Below are positions 36,252 to 45,123 of a stretch of 64,000 nucleotides of DNA, one piece after another. Location: NCBI RefSeq assembly GCF_002943425.1, contig NZ_PTRA01000001.1, forward strand, positions 806,001-870,000, written 5' to 3'. A program made the position numbers and the translations under genes. The DNA is from Siphonobacter curvatus (lineage in GTDB: Bacteria > Bacteroidota > Bacteroidia > Cytophagales > Spirosomataceae). The notes beneath the pieces were generated by a model. It did no database searches. It had not been told where the DNA came from and saw nothing but the letters and a program-made list of their open reading frames with translations. The stretch's first letter is position 1. Each line of letters starts with the position of its first letter.

Positions 36252-37637
36252 TTATAATTCCGTACAAACTGTTTTCTTCAACGTAAATAAACTCCCATCA
36301 AAGGGCTTTTCCTTATTCCAGGCGTCCTCGATGACCAGAGCCGCTCCCAGAGCCGAAGCCTGGGCAATTTCCGAAGCCAGTACTTCACATTCCGGAAAAG
36401 CCTGAGCCAGCAGATTCAGGTAAATTTCATTCCGGCTGAAACCACCGTCCACAAAAATTCGCCGGATGGCCGTGTTACCTTTGGCTAACTTGACCGAAGC
36501 GATTTGCTGGGCCATCAAATCCATAATCAACTGATGGTATGCTTCTTCGTAACTACTGAATTCATTCAGGTTTCGTTCCGAAAAAGTGGAATCTTCCAGC
36601 GAACCCAGCCGTACCGAATCGGACGAAGCCTGGGTGAAGCGACTGCGTAAGGACAAAAGAATCGCTTCGTCGTATGATACTCGCTGATACTGCGAAAGAT
36701 CCGTTTGAAAATAATCCGCGAGGTGTTTAACGGCCCGTTCGTGCTCATTTCCGGCAAACAGGCGGGAAGCTTTGACCGGATCGCCCCGGAAGGTCAGGTA
36801 ACTGAGGCAGTCCTGACGTAACTCGCTGATCGTTAGGGGTTCATCGCTGAACGGATTCATGGTAATACACCAGGTGCCCGTTGAAATCAGCAGAAAAGGC
36901 TCTTGCCCAAAAGCCCGCAGGTACGGTACCAGAGCCGCCGAACTGTCGTGAATACCCACGCCCACCTGCATATCGTCTTTTTCTACGGCGGGGGAGGTCA
37001 CAAAGGAAGGCAGTACCATCTGCCCCAGCGAATGAAATCCTTCTTCGAATACCCAGCGGTGGTACTTGCGTTGCGTAAAATCCCAAAGCCCCGTATGGCA
37101 ACCGACGCTGGTAATTTCAGAAACCGGACGCTTGGTAAAAAGATAGCTGGCGTACTGAGGCAGGTGCAGCGAGTGCTCAATTTGCCAGTACAACTCGGAT
37201 TTCTCGTACTTGAGCCAGTACAACTGCATCCCTGAATTCAGCATACCCAAAACGGGCGAAGCCGTACGGGCCGACCATTCCAGTCCCGGACCGTAATGAT
37301 CGTTAAAGCGTTGCTGAAGTTCCAGTGGGAACGTTTTTAGGTAATTATAGAGGGGCGTGATAGGTTTTCCATCGGCGTTAATATGAACGAAACTCGCCCC
37401 GTACGCGGAAAAATTCAGAGCCCGTACGTCAAATCGGCCTTCGTTCAAGACTTCCGCTAGACTGTCGATCAGCCAATTGCTCAATAACTGTAAATCATCC
37501 CCGTGGAATCCGTCATCGTCCGGAATTTCTTCGAAAGGTGTCTGCTTCTGGTACACGATCTGGTAGTCCTGATCAAAGAGAAGCAGTTTCTTATTGGTTT
37601 TCCCAATATCAAAAATGGCGACGCAGGGGATAGACAT
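36252..37637 (-). CDS. rhaB: FGGY-family carbohydrate kinase, probable L-rhamnulokinase
   Basis: A 461-residue sugar kinase with ATPase-type phosphate loop FDIGKTNKKLLLFD (about 9-22), central LISTGTWCITMNP (about 250-262) and C-terminal FVDGGFSRNEIYLNLLAQAFP (about 395-415), which are the FGGY/actin-fold motifs. It would phosphorylate L-rhamnulose to L-rhamnulose 1-phosphate. The substrate is inferred from its place between rhamnose isomerase and LutA. Length is slightly below the ~490 of E. coli RhaB. A hairpin separates it from rhaI. L-fuculokinase activity is the main alternative. Confidence 0.87.
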   Translation of the reverse strand: MSIPCVAIFDIGKTNKKLLLFDQDYQIVYQKQTPFEEIPDDDGFHGDDLQLLSNWLIDSLAEVLNEGRFDVRALNFSAYGASFVHINADGKPITPLYNYLKTFPLELQQRFNDHYGPGLEWSARTASPVLGMLNSGMQLYWLKYEKSELYWQIEHSLHLPQYASYLFTKRPVSEITSVGCHTGLWDFTQRKYHRWVFEEGFHSLGQMVLPSFVTSPAVEKDDMQVGVGIHDSSAALVPYLRAFGQEPFLLISTGTWCITMNPFSDEPLTISELRQDCLSYLTFRGDPVKASRLFAGNEHERAVKHLADYFQTDLSQYQRVSYDEAILLSLRSRFTQASSDSVRLGSLEDSTFSERNLNEFSSYEEAYHQLIMDLMAQQIASVKLAKGNTAIRRIFVDGGFSRNEIYLNLLAQAFPECEVLASEIAQASALGAALVIEDAWNKEKPFDGSLFTLKKTVCTEL

Positions 37638-37679
37638 GGGGCGTACAGAATGAATTAATGAATGGGTGGATTAAAAAAA

Positions 37680-37712
37680 ACGTCAGGTACAGGGAAGGCC
37701 TGTACCTGACGT
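37680..37712 (-). terminator. Hairpin with U-tract between rhaI and rhaB
   Basis: Fourteen-bp stem (ACGTCAGGTACAGG and its complement) with a 5-base loop; on the minus strand it is followed by eight T. It starts five bases after the rhaI stop and would end or attenuate transcription before the kinase gene. Confidence 0.85.
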
Positions 37713-37717
37713 AGCTA

Positions 37718-38998
37718 TTAGAGACCAGTAGCCACGGCTTTCAGACCACGGGCTTCGATCAGTTTGTTGCGAAGGGATAACTCACGATACAGGCCGACTG
37801 GATTCAGAGCGGCATCGGCCCGCAAACGGGCTTCGGCCAGCAAGGGCCGTAAATCCGTACGGAAGGCATTCTGTAACAACTCCTGAGCGGCGGCTACATC
37901 ATTATTAGTACGGGCTTCTTCCAGAGCCAAGCGATCCACGAGCAGTGCCTGAGCGTAGGCGAGCTTGATAGCTTCTACCGATTGCAGCAAATCTTCCAGC
38001 GGGTCTTTGACGTTGTGTGACGCATCAATCATCCAGCCCAGGTCCGAGGCGTGATTCATACCCCGAGTATCCATGCCATCAACTAGTTCGTTGAAAATCA
38101 AGAATAACTGATACGGTTTGATGCTGCCGGCCGTCAGATCGTCGTCGCCGTATTTCGAATCGTTGAAGTGGAAACCACCCAGCTTTTCTTCCATCAGCAA
38201 TAGCGATACAATTTGCTCGATGTTGGCATTGGGCAGGTGGTGACCCAGATCGACCAGCGTGTAGGCTTTGGGTCCTAACTTGCTGGCGTACAGGAACGAC
38301 TGTCCCCAATCACCCACCGTAGTTGAGTAGAAGTTGGGTTCGAAGGCTTTGTATTCGACGAAAATCTTCCAGTCGGCGGGAAGAGCCGCGTAGATTTCCT
38401 GCAAACCTTCTAAGGTACGCTGGAAGGCCTTGCGGAAGTTCAGTTGTCCGGGGAAGCTCGAACCATCGGATAACCAGACCGTCAGGGATTTGGAACCCAG
38501 AGCTTCGCCGTAACGAATCACGTCGATGTTATGATTGATAGCTTGTGTGCGAACAGCAGCATCGGTATGTTGCAGCGAACCAAACTTGTAGCTCAGTTCC
38601 TGATTCGGCTGATCCTGAAACGTATTCGAGTTCATGGCATCGAATACGAGTCCGTAGCTGGCCGCCAGTTGTTTGATGGCCTCGCCGTCGGTCGGAATAT
38701 CCCAGGGAATATGCAGGGAGATGGCTCCGCTCGAACGGTTCAGAGCGTGTAGCAGGCCTACATCAGCAATTTTTTCTTCGAGATTCCGGGGTTCTCCACC
38801 ACCCGCAAAGCGACCAAAGCGGGTACCACCCGTACCCAAAGCCCAGCTGGGGATGGCAATCTGAAAATCAATGAGTTTACCAAGGATACGCTCGGTTGTT
38901 TCGGAGCCCAGTTCTTCGGCTAAAAACTCAAACTTCCGGCGATGAGCAACTTCATGCTGCTGGTTATATTGGGCTATTTGATAGGATTCGAGAGGCAT
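37718..38998 (-). CDS. rhaI: L-rhamnose isomerase (Pseudomonas-type TIM-barrel RhaI)
   Basis: A 426-residue xylose-isomerase-like TIM-barrel enzyme that converts L-rhamnose to L-rhamnulose. Segments typical of the RhaI type are AIPSWALGTGGTRFGRF (about 49-65), VEYKAFEPNFYSTTVGDWG (metal-binding Glu, about 216-234), VDLGHHLPNANIEQIV (Asp/His, about 248-263) and FHFNDSKYGDDDLTAGSIKPYQLF (His and Asp ligands, about 275-298). It is the usual isomerase of Bacteroidota rhamnose loci, not the E. coli RhaA. Part of the minus-strand rhamnose cluster. Confidence 0.93.
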   Translation of the reverse strand: MPLESYQIAQYNQQHEVAHRRKFEFLAEELGSETTERILGKLIDFQIAIPSWALGTGGTRFGRFAGGGEPRNLEEKIADVGLLHALNRSSGAISLHIPWDIPTDGEAIKQLAASYGLVFDAMNSNTFQDQPNQELSYKFGSLQHTDAAVRTQAINHNIDVIRYGEALGSKSLTVWLSDGSSFPGQLNFRKAFQRTLEGLQEIYAALPADWKIFVEYKAFEPNFYSTTVGDWGQSFLYASKLGPKAYTLVDLGHHLPNANIEQIVSLLLMEEKLGGFHFNDSKYGDDDLTAGSIKPYQLFLIFNELVDGMDTRGMNHASDLGWMIDASHNVKDPLEDLLQSVEAIKLAYAQALLVDRLALEEARTNNDVAAAQELLQNAFRTDLRPLLAEARLRADAALNPVGLYRELSLRNKLIEARGLKAVATGL

Positions 38999-39016
38999 AT
39001 GTTGGTTAGTGTTAGC

Positions 39017-39152
39017 GTGTTGAGTTTTGGGTTTAGGGTTTTGAGTTTTATCACATCAGAAATAGGGATAGTTAGATTCACTCATTCATTCAAAATGGAC
39101 GATAACCGCAGCGGCGGCCACTCAAAACCCTAAACTCAAAACACCAAACTCA
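39017..39152. repeat. Inverted-repeat spacer between rhaM and rhaI
   Basis: GTTTAGGGTTTTGAGT (39031-39046) is exactly complementary to ACTCAAAACCCTAAAC (39120-39135), and the similarity extends further (39017-39050 against 39120-39152). The arms are G/T-rich on one side and A/C-rich on the other. The right arm runs into the rhaM stop codon. Confidence 0.75.
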
Positions 39153-39464
39153 TTTCAGGTAAAAAACTTCCGGTAAAGCGACCTGTACGGGTGACTGATC
39201 AGGATTGGTTTCCATGAGATCAGCCATGTACGCCCACCACTTCTGCATGACGGGATTTTCGGGTAACTTCCCTGTAACGCTCAGATCATCGACTTCCTGT
39301 ACCCCGAAAAGCGTATTCGTGCTTTCGTCCAGAAAAATTGAATAGTTATGAATGCCGCTGGACTGGAGTAATTCCACCAGTTCCGGCCAGATTTCGTCGT
39401 GTCTCCGGCGGTATTCGTCCACGTTTCCCGGAAACAGCTGCATTTTAAAAGCAACGCGAGGCAT
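39150..39464 (-). CDS. rhaM: L-rhamnose mutarotase
   Basis: A 104-residue protein that interconverts alpha and beta anomers of L-rhamnose. It has the family length and pattern: start RVAFKMQLFPGNVDEYRRRHDEIWPEL (His near 22, the catalytic position in E. coli RhaM), NYSIFLDESTNTLFGVQEV (about 43-61) and MQKWWAYMADLMETNPD (about 77-93). Encoded between rhaI and the aldolase/dehydrogenase fusion, with related inverted-repeat spacers on both sides. Confidence 0.95.
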   Translation of the reverse strand: MPRVAFKMQLFPGNVDEYRRRHDEIWPELVELLQSSGIHNYSIFLDESTNTLFGVQEVDDLSVTGKLPENPVMQKWWAYMADLMETNPDQSPVQVALPEVFYLK

Positions 39465-39483
39465 ACAAAGGTTTTGAGTTATA

Positions 39484-39560
39484 AGTTTGAAGTTTAGAGT
39501 TTTGAGTTCGCGTACCCTCTTTCATGCGAGCATTTAACTCAAAACCCTAAACACCAAACG
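39484..39560. repeat. Inverted-repeat spacer between the rhaD fusion and rhaM
   Basis: The left arm 39484-39508 (ending GTTTAGAGTTTTGAGTT) is complementary with few mismatches to 39536-39560 (AACTCAAAACCCTAAAC...). These are the same arms as in the spacer on the other side of rhaM. Confidence 0.75.
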
Positions 39561-39561
39561 C

Positions 39562-41673
39562 TTAGCGGTAAAAGCCCATTGCAACCCCACCATCTACATT
39601 CAGAGCGTTTCCGGTGGACTTATTGAGAAGTCCGCCTACGAACGCGAAGCAGGCATTGGCGATGTCTTCCGGTAAAATGATTTCGTTCAACAAGGTCCGC
39701 TTGGCGTAGAAGGCGGGCAGCTCTTCCACCGTGATACCGTACGCTTTAGCCCGACCTTCGGCCCAGGCACCCGCCCAGATCTTCGAATCGGCAATGACAG
39801 CGTCAGGGTTAATGGTGTTGACCCGGATCCGTTCGGGACCCACTTCCGCCGCCAGCAAACGTGTACCGTGGGCCTGAGCCGCTTTCGCGGAGCCATACCC
39901 CAGGTTGTTGGGTCCACTCACGACAGCATTTTTCGAAGCAATATTGAGGATGTCACCCCCCAGAGCCTGCTTCCGCATGACAGCCACGGCGGCTTGCGAT
40001 ACCAGGAACTGACCTTTGACGAGAATATCGAAGAGTAAATCCCAGTCCTTCTCCGTATGATCTTCGATGGATTTGGAAATGGAAATACCGGCGTTGTTCA
40101 CGACAATATCCACGCCACCGAAAGCCAGCGAGCAGGCATCGAAGGCCTTGGCAATGGATTCCACCGAGGTAACATCGAGCAACTCGGAAGCGGAAGAATC
40201 TTTCCCGTAGCTTTTCAGGAATTCTTCCTTGGCTCCGGCCAGGCGGTCGGCGTCGTTATCATTCAAGAAGACGACGGCACCTTCAGCCTGTAATTTCTTG
40301 GCGATGGCTTTACCAATACCTCCCGCGGAACCCGTAATCAGGGCAATCTTGCCCGAAAGCGGCTTGGGCTTAGGCATGCGTTGCAGCTTGGCTTCTTCCA
40401 GCAACCAGTATTCAATGTCAAAAGCTTCCTGACGGGGTAGGGACGTATATTCCGAAATAGCCTCGGCACCCCGCATCACGTTGATGGCGTTGACGTAAAA
40501 TTCTGATGCTACGCGAGCGGTTTGTTTGTCTTTGGCAAATGTAAACTGACCCACGCCCGGCCACAGAATCACCACCGGATTGGGGTCACGCATGGCGGGA
40601 CTGTTGCTGCGTTTGCAGCTTTCGTAGTACTCGGTGTACATGGCCCGGTACGCTTCGAAGGCCGGAGCCAGTTTTTCCTTCAGAGCTTTGGTATCCGAAA
40701 GATCCGCGTCGGCGGGCAGGTCAAGTACCAGCGGCTGGATTTTCGTACGCAGGAAGTGGTCGGGACAGGAGGTGCCCAGCGGAGCCAACTTGTCCAAATC
40801 ATTAGAATTGATGAATTGGAGTACGCGTTCATCATCCGTAAAATGACCGATCATGCGTACATAGCTGGAGCAGAAACCCCGCAGTACGGGAGCCAGTTTA
40901 GCCGCCTGCTCTTTACGGTTTTCAACGGTTTGCACTTTCTGACCACCGAATACAGGGCCTTTTTTGCCGTAGTTTTCTTCCAGATATTCCGCACAACGTT
41001 CAATCACTTCGAGCGTGTTGATATAGCTTTCATAGGCTGTATCACCCCAGGTGAATAAGCCATGGCTACCCAGGAAAATGCCGCGAATGCCCGGATTTTC
41101 GGCCAGACAGCGTTCCAGTTGCAGGCCCAGATCGAAGCCGGGACGCTGCCAGGGGACCCAGCCGAGCGTACCGCCAAACAGGTCTTTCACGATTTGCTCG
41201 CCGTCTTTCGCCGCCGCAATGGCAATGGCCGCATCGGGGTGTAGGTGATCGACGTGATTGAAGGGCAAAAAGGCGTGTAAGGGAGTATCGATGGAAGGAG
41301 CTTTCGAGTCCAGATCGTAGATACAGTGGTTAAACAAATCCACCATCTCATCTTCAAATTCGAGGCCCCGGTACCGGTTTTTCAAGGCGTGCAGACGATC
41401 CAGATACAAAGCCGCCAGTCCCGATTTCTTCAGCGTACCTAAGTCACCACCGGAGCCTTTTACCCACATCACGCGGGTATCTTCGCCCGTCAGCGGATCG
41501 GGAGAAGTCACTTTGCAGGACGTGTTGCCACCTCCGTAATTGGTCAGGCGAAGGTCGGCACCTAACAGATTGGAACGGTAAATCAGGAGAGCGACTTCAT
41601 CGCCAGCCAGTTCGGCGGCTTTCGCATCATCCCATAAATAACTTACGTGCTTGAAAGAGGTAGTCTCGGTCAT
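39562..41673 (-). CDS. rhaD: Bifunctional L-rhamnulose-1-phosphate aldolase / L-lactaldehyde dehydrogenase
   Basis: A 703-residue fusion counted from ATG 41673 (MTETTSFKHVSYLWD). The N-terminal class II aldolase/adducin domain (about 15-390) has TNYGGGNTSCKV, DTPLHAFLPFNHVDHLHPDAAIAIA (zinc His) and GSHGLFTWGDTAYE. The C-terminal short-chain dehydrogenase domain (about 440-703) has ALITGSAGGIGKAIA, VNNAGIS and the YGSAKAA catalytic Tyr-Lys. It would split rhamnulose 1-phosphate into DHAP and L-lactaldehyde and oxidise the aldehyde to L-lactate with NAD. This architecture is known as RhaEW (Bacillus YuxG, Chloroflexus). It links directly to LutABC. Confidence 0.95.
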   Translation of the reverse strand: MTETTSFKHVSYLWDDAKAAELAGDEVALLIYRSNLLGADLRLTNYGGGNTSCKVTSPDPLTGEDTRVMWVKGSGGDLGTLKKSGLAALYLDRLHALKNRYRGLEFEDEMVDLFNHCIYDLDSKAPSIDTPLHAFLPFNHVDHLHPDAAIAIAAAKDGEQIVKDLFGGTLGWVPWQRPGFDLGLQLERCLAENPGIRGIFLGSHGLFTWGDTAYESYINTLEVIERCAEYLEENYGKKGPVFGGQKVQTVENRKEQAAKLAPVLRGFCSSYVRMIGHFTDDERVLQFINSNDLDKLAPLGTSCPDHFLRTKIQPLVLDLPADADLSDTKALKEKLAPAFEAYRAMYTEYYESCKRSNSPAMRDPNPVVILWPGVGQFTFAKDKQTARVASEFYVNAINVMRGAEAISEYTSLPRQEAFDIEYWLLEEAKLQRMPKPKPLSGKIALITGSAGGIGKAIAKKLQAEGAVVFLNDNDADRLAGAKEEFLKSYGKDSSASELLDVTSVESIAKAFDACSLAFGGVDIVVNNAGISISKSIEDHTEKDWDLLFDILVKGQFLVSQAAVAVMRKQALGGDILNIASKNAVVSGPNNLGYGSAKAAQAHGTRLLAAEVGPERIRVNTINPDAVIADSKIWAGAWAEGRAKAYGITVEELPAFYAKRTLLNEIILPEDIANACFAFVGGLLNKSTGNALNVDGGVAMGFYR

Positions 41674-41894
41674 AATTGTATACAAAAAATGATATAGGCC
41701 TTAGTTAGCGGTACAAATGAACCAAAGGAAAAAGAATGAGCTGTCATGGTCTGTTAGGGTGAACCATCCTGCTCTGTATGGCTATTCGGTCGAAGAAGTT
41801 CGTAGCCAGAAGGTTAAAAAGAGGCTGTTTGAGTGGGTATCAGGTTTGAGGAGTGGTTTAAGGTTTCAGTAGCATCAAGTCCGAATCCTTTGAA

Positions 41895-41941
41895 AACCCC
41901 AACGGGGTTGAATTGAATTAATTCGGGGTTACAACCCCGGG
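41895..41941. repeat. Double-hairpin palindromic repeat element
   Basis: AACCCCAACGGGGTT (41895-41909), a 14-base AT-rich linker GAATTGAATTAATT, then CGGGGTTACAACCCCGG (41924-41940). Each half is a small hairpin. A decayed relative lies at 46235-46278. It looks like a dispersed REP-like unit. Confidence 0.65.
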
Positions 41942-42098
41942 CTTCCCAGTAGCAGAGCCAAGCAAAACATCCCGGAAAGATTACGTACGTTAATCCAATG
42001 AATCATAAGCTTACCGATTAAGAATGAATAACGTATGGATTCGTTCCATGCATAAAAACCGATCCACGCGAATACGTAAAACTGCTTTTTATACGATC

Positions 42099-42145
42099 AC
42101 TTCAACGAACACGACTCGAAATTTTCAAGGAGTGTCCGTTGAAGT
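42099..42145 (-). repeat. Inverted repeat downstream of the rhamnosidase
   Basis: ACTTCAACGAACAC pairs with GTGTCCGTTGAAGT (13 of 14 positions) across a 19-base loop, about 70 bases after the rhamnosidase stop. It may be its terminator, though no T-run follows. Confidence 0.55.
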
Positions 42146-42216
42146 AACGAATCTTACCCTCGTTCGGATTGGTAGTTTATGAACTAACCAGGATTTCTGA
42201 CCTAACGCGATCCAAC

Positions 42217-44949
42217 CTACTGAATCTCCACTCGGTACGACCCCGGAGCCAGCGTAGTTGTATTGGTTTTGAGTTTCTTCCCGGCCAGCGTAGCGGTCTG
42301 GCCCGCTGTCAGGGGCAGTACCAGTTCGGCCTGCGTATTGGGGGGCACGGTGACGTTCAGTTGCAGTTTTCCGTTTTGGCGTTCCCAGTTGGAGACAATC
42401 GGGCCGTACAGCGACTGATACGAAAACTTTACCCAGTTGAGGTCTTTCGGTGGCTTGGGAGCAATGCGGAAGGTTTTGAAGCCTGGATCGATCGGTTCCA
42501 CACCGGCCAGATACCGGAAATACCACTCAATGACGGAACCGTACGCAAAGTGATTGCGGGAGTTCATGCCTTCGGGTTTTTCCTTGTCCGAATTCCAAAG
42601 TTCCCACATCGTCGTAGCTCCATTTTCGGCCATATAGCCCCAGCTCGGGTACGTTTTCTGCGTAGCTACCTGATAGGCCAGGTCATTGTACCCGTAATCC
42701 GACAGGCGGGGCAGAATCTGCTGAGAAGCGATGAACCCCGTCGTCAAGTGATTGTCGTGAGCCTTCACATCATCGGCTACGTTCTGAGCAATGCGGGCTC
42801 GCAGGTTTTCCGGTACAATGCCGAAGGTAAGCGGCATCAGGTTAGCCGCCTGGGTTTTGCCTTCGTAATTGTTGTCCTTGAAATAGAGATCGTTGTACTT
42901 CGAGGTGTACTGTTTGGCCAAGGCTGCGTACTTCGTAGCATCTTCCGTTTTGCCAAGGACCGTAGCCGCTTTTGCCAGGAGCGTATTGGAATAAACCTGA
43001 TACGCCCCGCCAATGGGCTTACTGGGCGAGGCCACCACGGGAACCCAGTCGCCGTAGCCGAACCATTTTTCACTGGGATCAGCGAAATAGTACAGTCCCG
43101 TTTTTTTCGTAGAAGCGTGCTGGTTCATGTATTCTACCCAAGCTTTCATGCTGGCGTAATTGGTTTCCAGGATTCGTTTGTCGCCGAAAAATTCGTAGGA
43201 AGTCCAGGGAACAATCAGCGTCGCATCGCCCCAGGCGGGTTTCGACGGACCACCCACTACCATCTTCGGATTAACGTCGTACACGTACCCCGAAGGGTGC
43301 TGGGAATCCGCAATATCCCGCGAGTACTTGGCCCAGAAACTATTGATGTCCATCAGATAGCAGGAAGAAGCCACGAAAATCTGAGCATCACCCATCCAGC
43401 CCAGTCGTTCGTCGCGTTGCGGGCAATCGGTGGGAATGGACAGGGCATTACTTTTCAGCGTCCAGCGGGCATTTGAGTAGATTTTGTTGAGAATATCCTC
43501 GGAAGTTGAGAATTCGCCAATCGGCTCAAAATCCGTATGAATGACTTTCGCTACGACCTGGTCGGTAGTGGGTTTACCCGGAAAACCGATTACTTCGACG
43601 TAACGAAATCCGTGGTACAGAAACATCGGTTCCCATTCTTCTTTCCCGCCATTGCTTTTGCAGATGTACCGATCCGTAGACTTAGCCGAACGCAGGTTTT
43701 CCTGAGCTACCGTTCCATCGTCGTGGAGCAACTCCGCAAAATGCAGAGCTACTTCCTGCCCGTACACGCCTTTCGGAATACTCAGATGCACAATCCCCGC
43801 CATGTTCTGACCAAAGTCAAAAACGAAATGGCCGGGCTTGGGTTCAGTCATTTTTACGGCTTTGCGGGTTTCTGTGACGCGGATCGGTGGAGCTTCTTGA
43901 GCCACTACCTGTAAGGTATTCATGTCGAACGTGGCTGCTTGTTCGTTCGCGTTGGCGTCGGCACTGGGGCCGAACAGGGTCGTCTGGTTTTTGGCCGTGT
44001 TCAGTACGACGGGCGTTACCCAGCCGTCTGCTTCCGTACCTTTTGCTTCCTGACGGGCATCGTAATGCTCGCCGTGGTACATGGAGTCGTAAATGACGGG
44101 CGACAACCGAATTTTCCAGCTGGGATTCGAAGTAATCAGCTCCCGCGTACCATCGGCGTAGGTCAATTCCAGTTGGCATAGCAGTCGCAGCGGGCCTTGT
44201 GAATACCGATGAAAACCGCCGCCCCAGCCGAGGCCACCGCTCCACCAGCCGTTCCCCAGAAAAGCGTCGATCTGGTTGTTGCCTTCCTTAAGTAGCTCCG
44301 TGACGTCGTAGGTTTGGTAGTATACTTTCTTGAGATAGTCCGTCCAGCCAGGCGTCAATAGCATATCACCTACCCGTTGGCCGTTGATTTGCAGGGCGTA
44401 ATCACCCAGGCCCGTAGCGTATACCCGGGCCTTCGCGAGTTTGCCACGTACCAAGAATTCCTTTCGGGCCTGCGTTGAGCGGGGCGGTTCGCCCACTACG
44501 CCCGCCATGCCGATCCAGTCTGCTTTCCAGTCGTCTTTGGCGAGCAGGCCCATTTCCCACCAGTCGGGTTTGGACCAGCCCGAGGCTTTTCCTTTTTCAT
44601 CCCAGATTTTTACCTTCCAGAAATACCGTTGCCGGCTTTCCAGATTTTTTCCCTGATAATCGACGTAGACGGATTGCGAAGTATTGATCTTACCCGAATC
44701 CCAGACATCCCCCTGGTTTTTAGCCAGAGCTTCTGCGGAAGAGGCCACCAGGATTTGATAGGCCGTCTGGCGGGCTCCGGCCTGTGTAGACGCAAGCTGC
44801 CAGCTCAGGCGAGGCTTTCTAACGCCGGTTCCCAGACGAATATCGCCGTATTCGTAACGAAGTTTGTGAGGGGCCTGTTGGGCCTGAACCTGTGATAAGA
44901 GCCCAACTAAAACCAGGCACAGCCAGGTGTGAAGAAAACGTTTAAGCAT
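42217..44949 (-). CDS. Secreted alpha-L-rhamnosidase (GH78)
   Basis: A 910-residue exported enzyme: signal peptide to about residue 23 (QVQAQQ), N-terminal Ig-like and carbohydrate-binding beta domains (about 25-350), then an (alpha/alpha)6 catalytic domain (about 430-810) and a C-terminal beta-sandwich. The catalytic segment is STDCPQRDERLGWMGDAQIF (near 500), carrying the Asp/Glu acid used by GH78; NHFAYGSVIEWYFRYLAGV (near 800) is also typical. It releases terminal L-rhamnose from plant or bacterial glycans and so feeds the rhamnose pathway. Divergent from the GntR-type regulator, with a 174-base shared control region. Confidence 0.94.
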   Translation of the reverse strand: MLKRFLHTWLCLVLVGLLSQVQAQQAPHKLRYEYGDIRLGTGVRKPRLSWQLASTQAGARQTAYQILVASSAEALAKNQGDVWDSGKINTSQSVYVDYQGKNLESRQRYFWKVKIWDEKGKASGWSKPDWWEMGLLAKDDWKADWIGMAGVVGEPPRSTQARKEFLVRGKLAKARVYATGLGDYALQINGQRVGDMLLTPGWTDYLKKVYYQTYDVTELLKEGNNQIDAFLGNGWWSGGLGWGGGFHRYSQGPLRLLCQLELTYADGTRELITSNPSWKIRLSPVIYDSMYHGEHYDARQEAKGTEADGWVTPVVLNTAKNQTTLFGPSADANANEQAATFDMNTLQVVAQEAPPIRVTETRKAVKMTEPKPGHFVFDFGQNMAGIVHLSIPKGVYGQEVALHFAELLHDDGTVAQENLRSAKSTDRYICKSNGGKEEWEPMFLYHGFRYVEVIGFPGKPTTDQVVAKVIHTDFEPIGEFSTSEDILNKIYSNARWTLKSNALSIPTDCPQRDERLGWMGDAQIFVASSCYLMDINSFWAKYSRDIADSQHPSGYVYDVNPKMVVGGPSKPAWGDATLIVPWTSYEFFGDKRILETNYASMKAWVEYMNQHASTKKTGLYYFADPSEKWFGYGDWVPVVASPSKPIGGAYQVYSNTLLAKAATVLGKTEDATKYAALAKQYTSKYNDLYFKDNNYEGKTQAANLMPLTFGIVPENLRARIAQNVADDVKAHDNHLTTGFIASQQILPRLSDYGYNDLAYQVATQKTYPSWGYMAENGATTMWELWNSDKEKPEGMNSRNHFAYGSVIEWYFRYLAGVEPIDPGFKTFRIAPKPPKDLNWVKFSYQSLYGPIVSNWERQNGKLQLNVTVPPNTQAELVLPLTAGQTATLAGKKLKTNTTTLAPGSYRVEIQ

Positions 44950-45123
44950 AAGTTTAGAGTGATTAAATACTAACCATACAGGCTTGAGTTTAAATGTACG
45001 TAACCTGTCTATTCGGTAAGTGTAGCCAGTGGTTTTTTTCTACTCAAGCCGTACGGAAAATATTCTATGGGGTATTTAGGACGTAACTTACGATCTTTAC
45101 GGTTCAGTTTGCCTCCTATTCGC

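Larger units (their letters stand above)
41674..42216. other. Gene-free spacer between the rhamnosidase and the rhaD fusion
   Basis: A 540-base stretch with no credible ORF. It contains a palindromic repeat element (41895-41941) and an inverted repeat (42099-42145), described separately. The region next to rhaD must hold that gene's promoter; I found no exact TAnnTTTG on the minus strand. Confidence 0.6.

Noticed and set aside
39031-39046. TTTAGGG units as telomere-like ends
   Set aside because: Only one or two units per arm, inside a chromosomal operon; no tandem array.
39017-39560. Repeats around rhaM as a CRISPR array
   Set aside because: Units are inverted relative to each other, imperfect, not regularly spaced, and no cas gene is present.
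42169-43476. 435-aa open frame on the plus strand opposite the rhamnosidase
   Set aside because: It lies antisense to the well-supported GH78 gene; its translation is Arg/Phe/Gly-rich without family motifs, as expected for a shadow frame in moderately GC-rich coding DNA.
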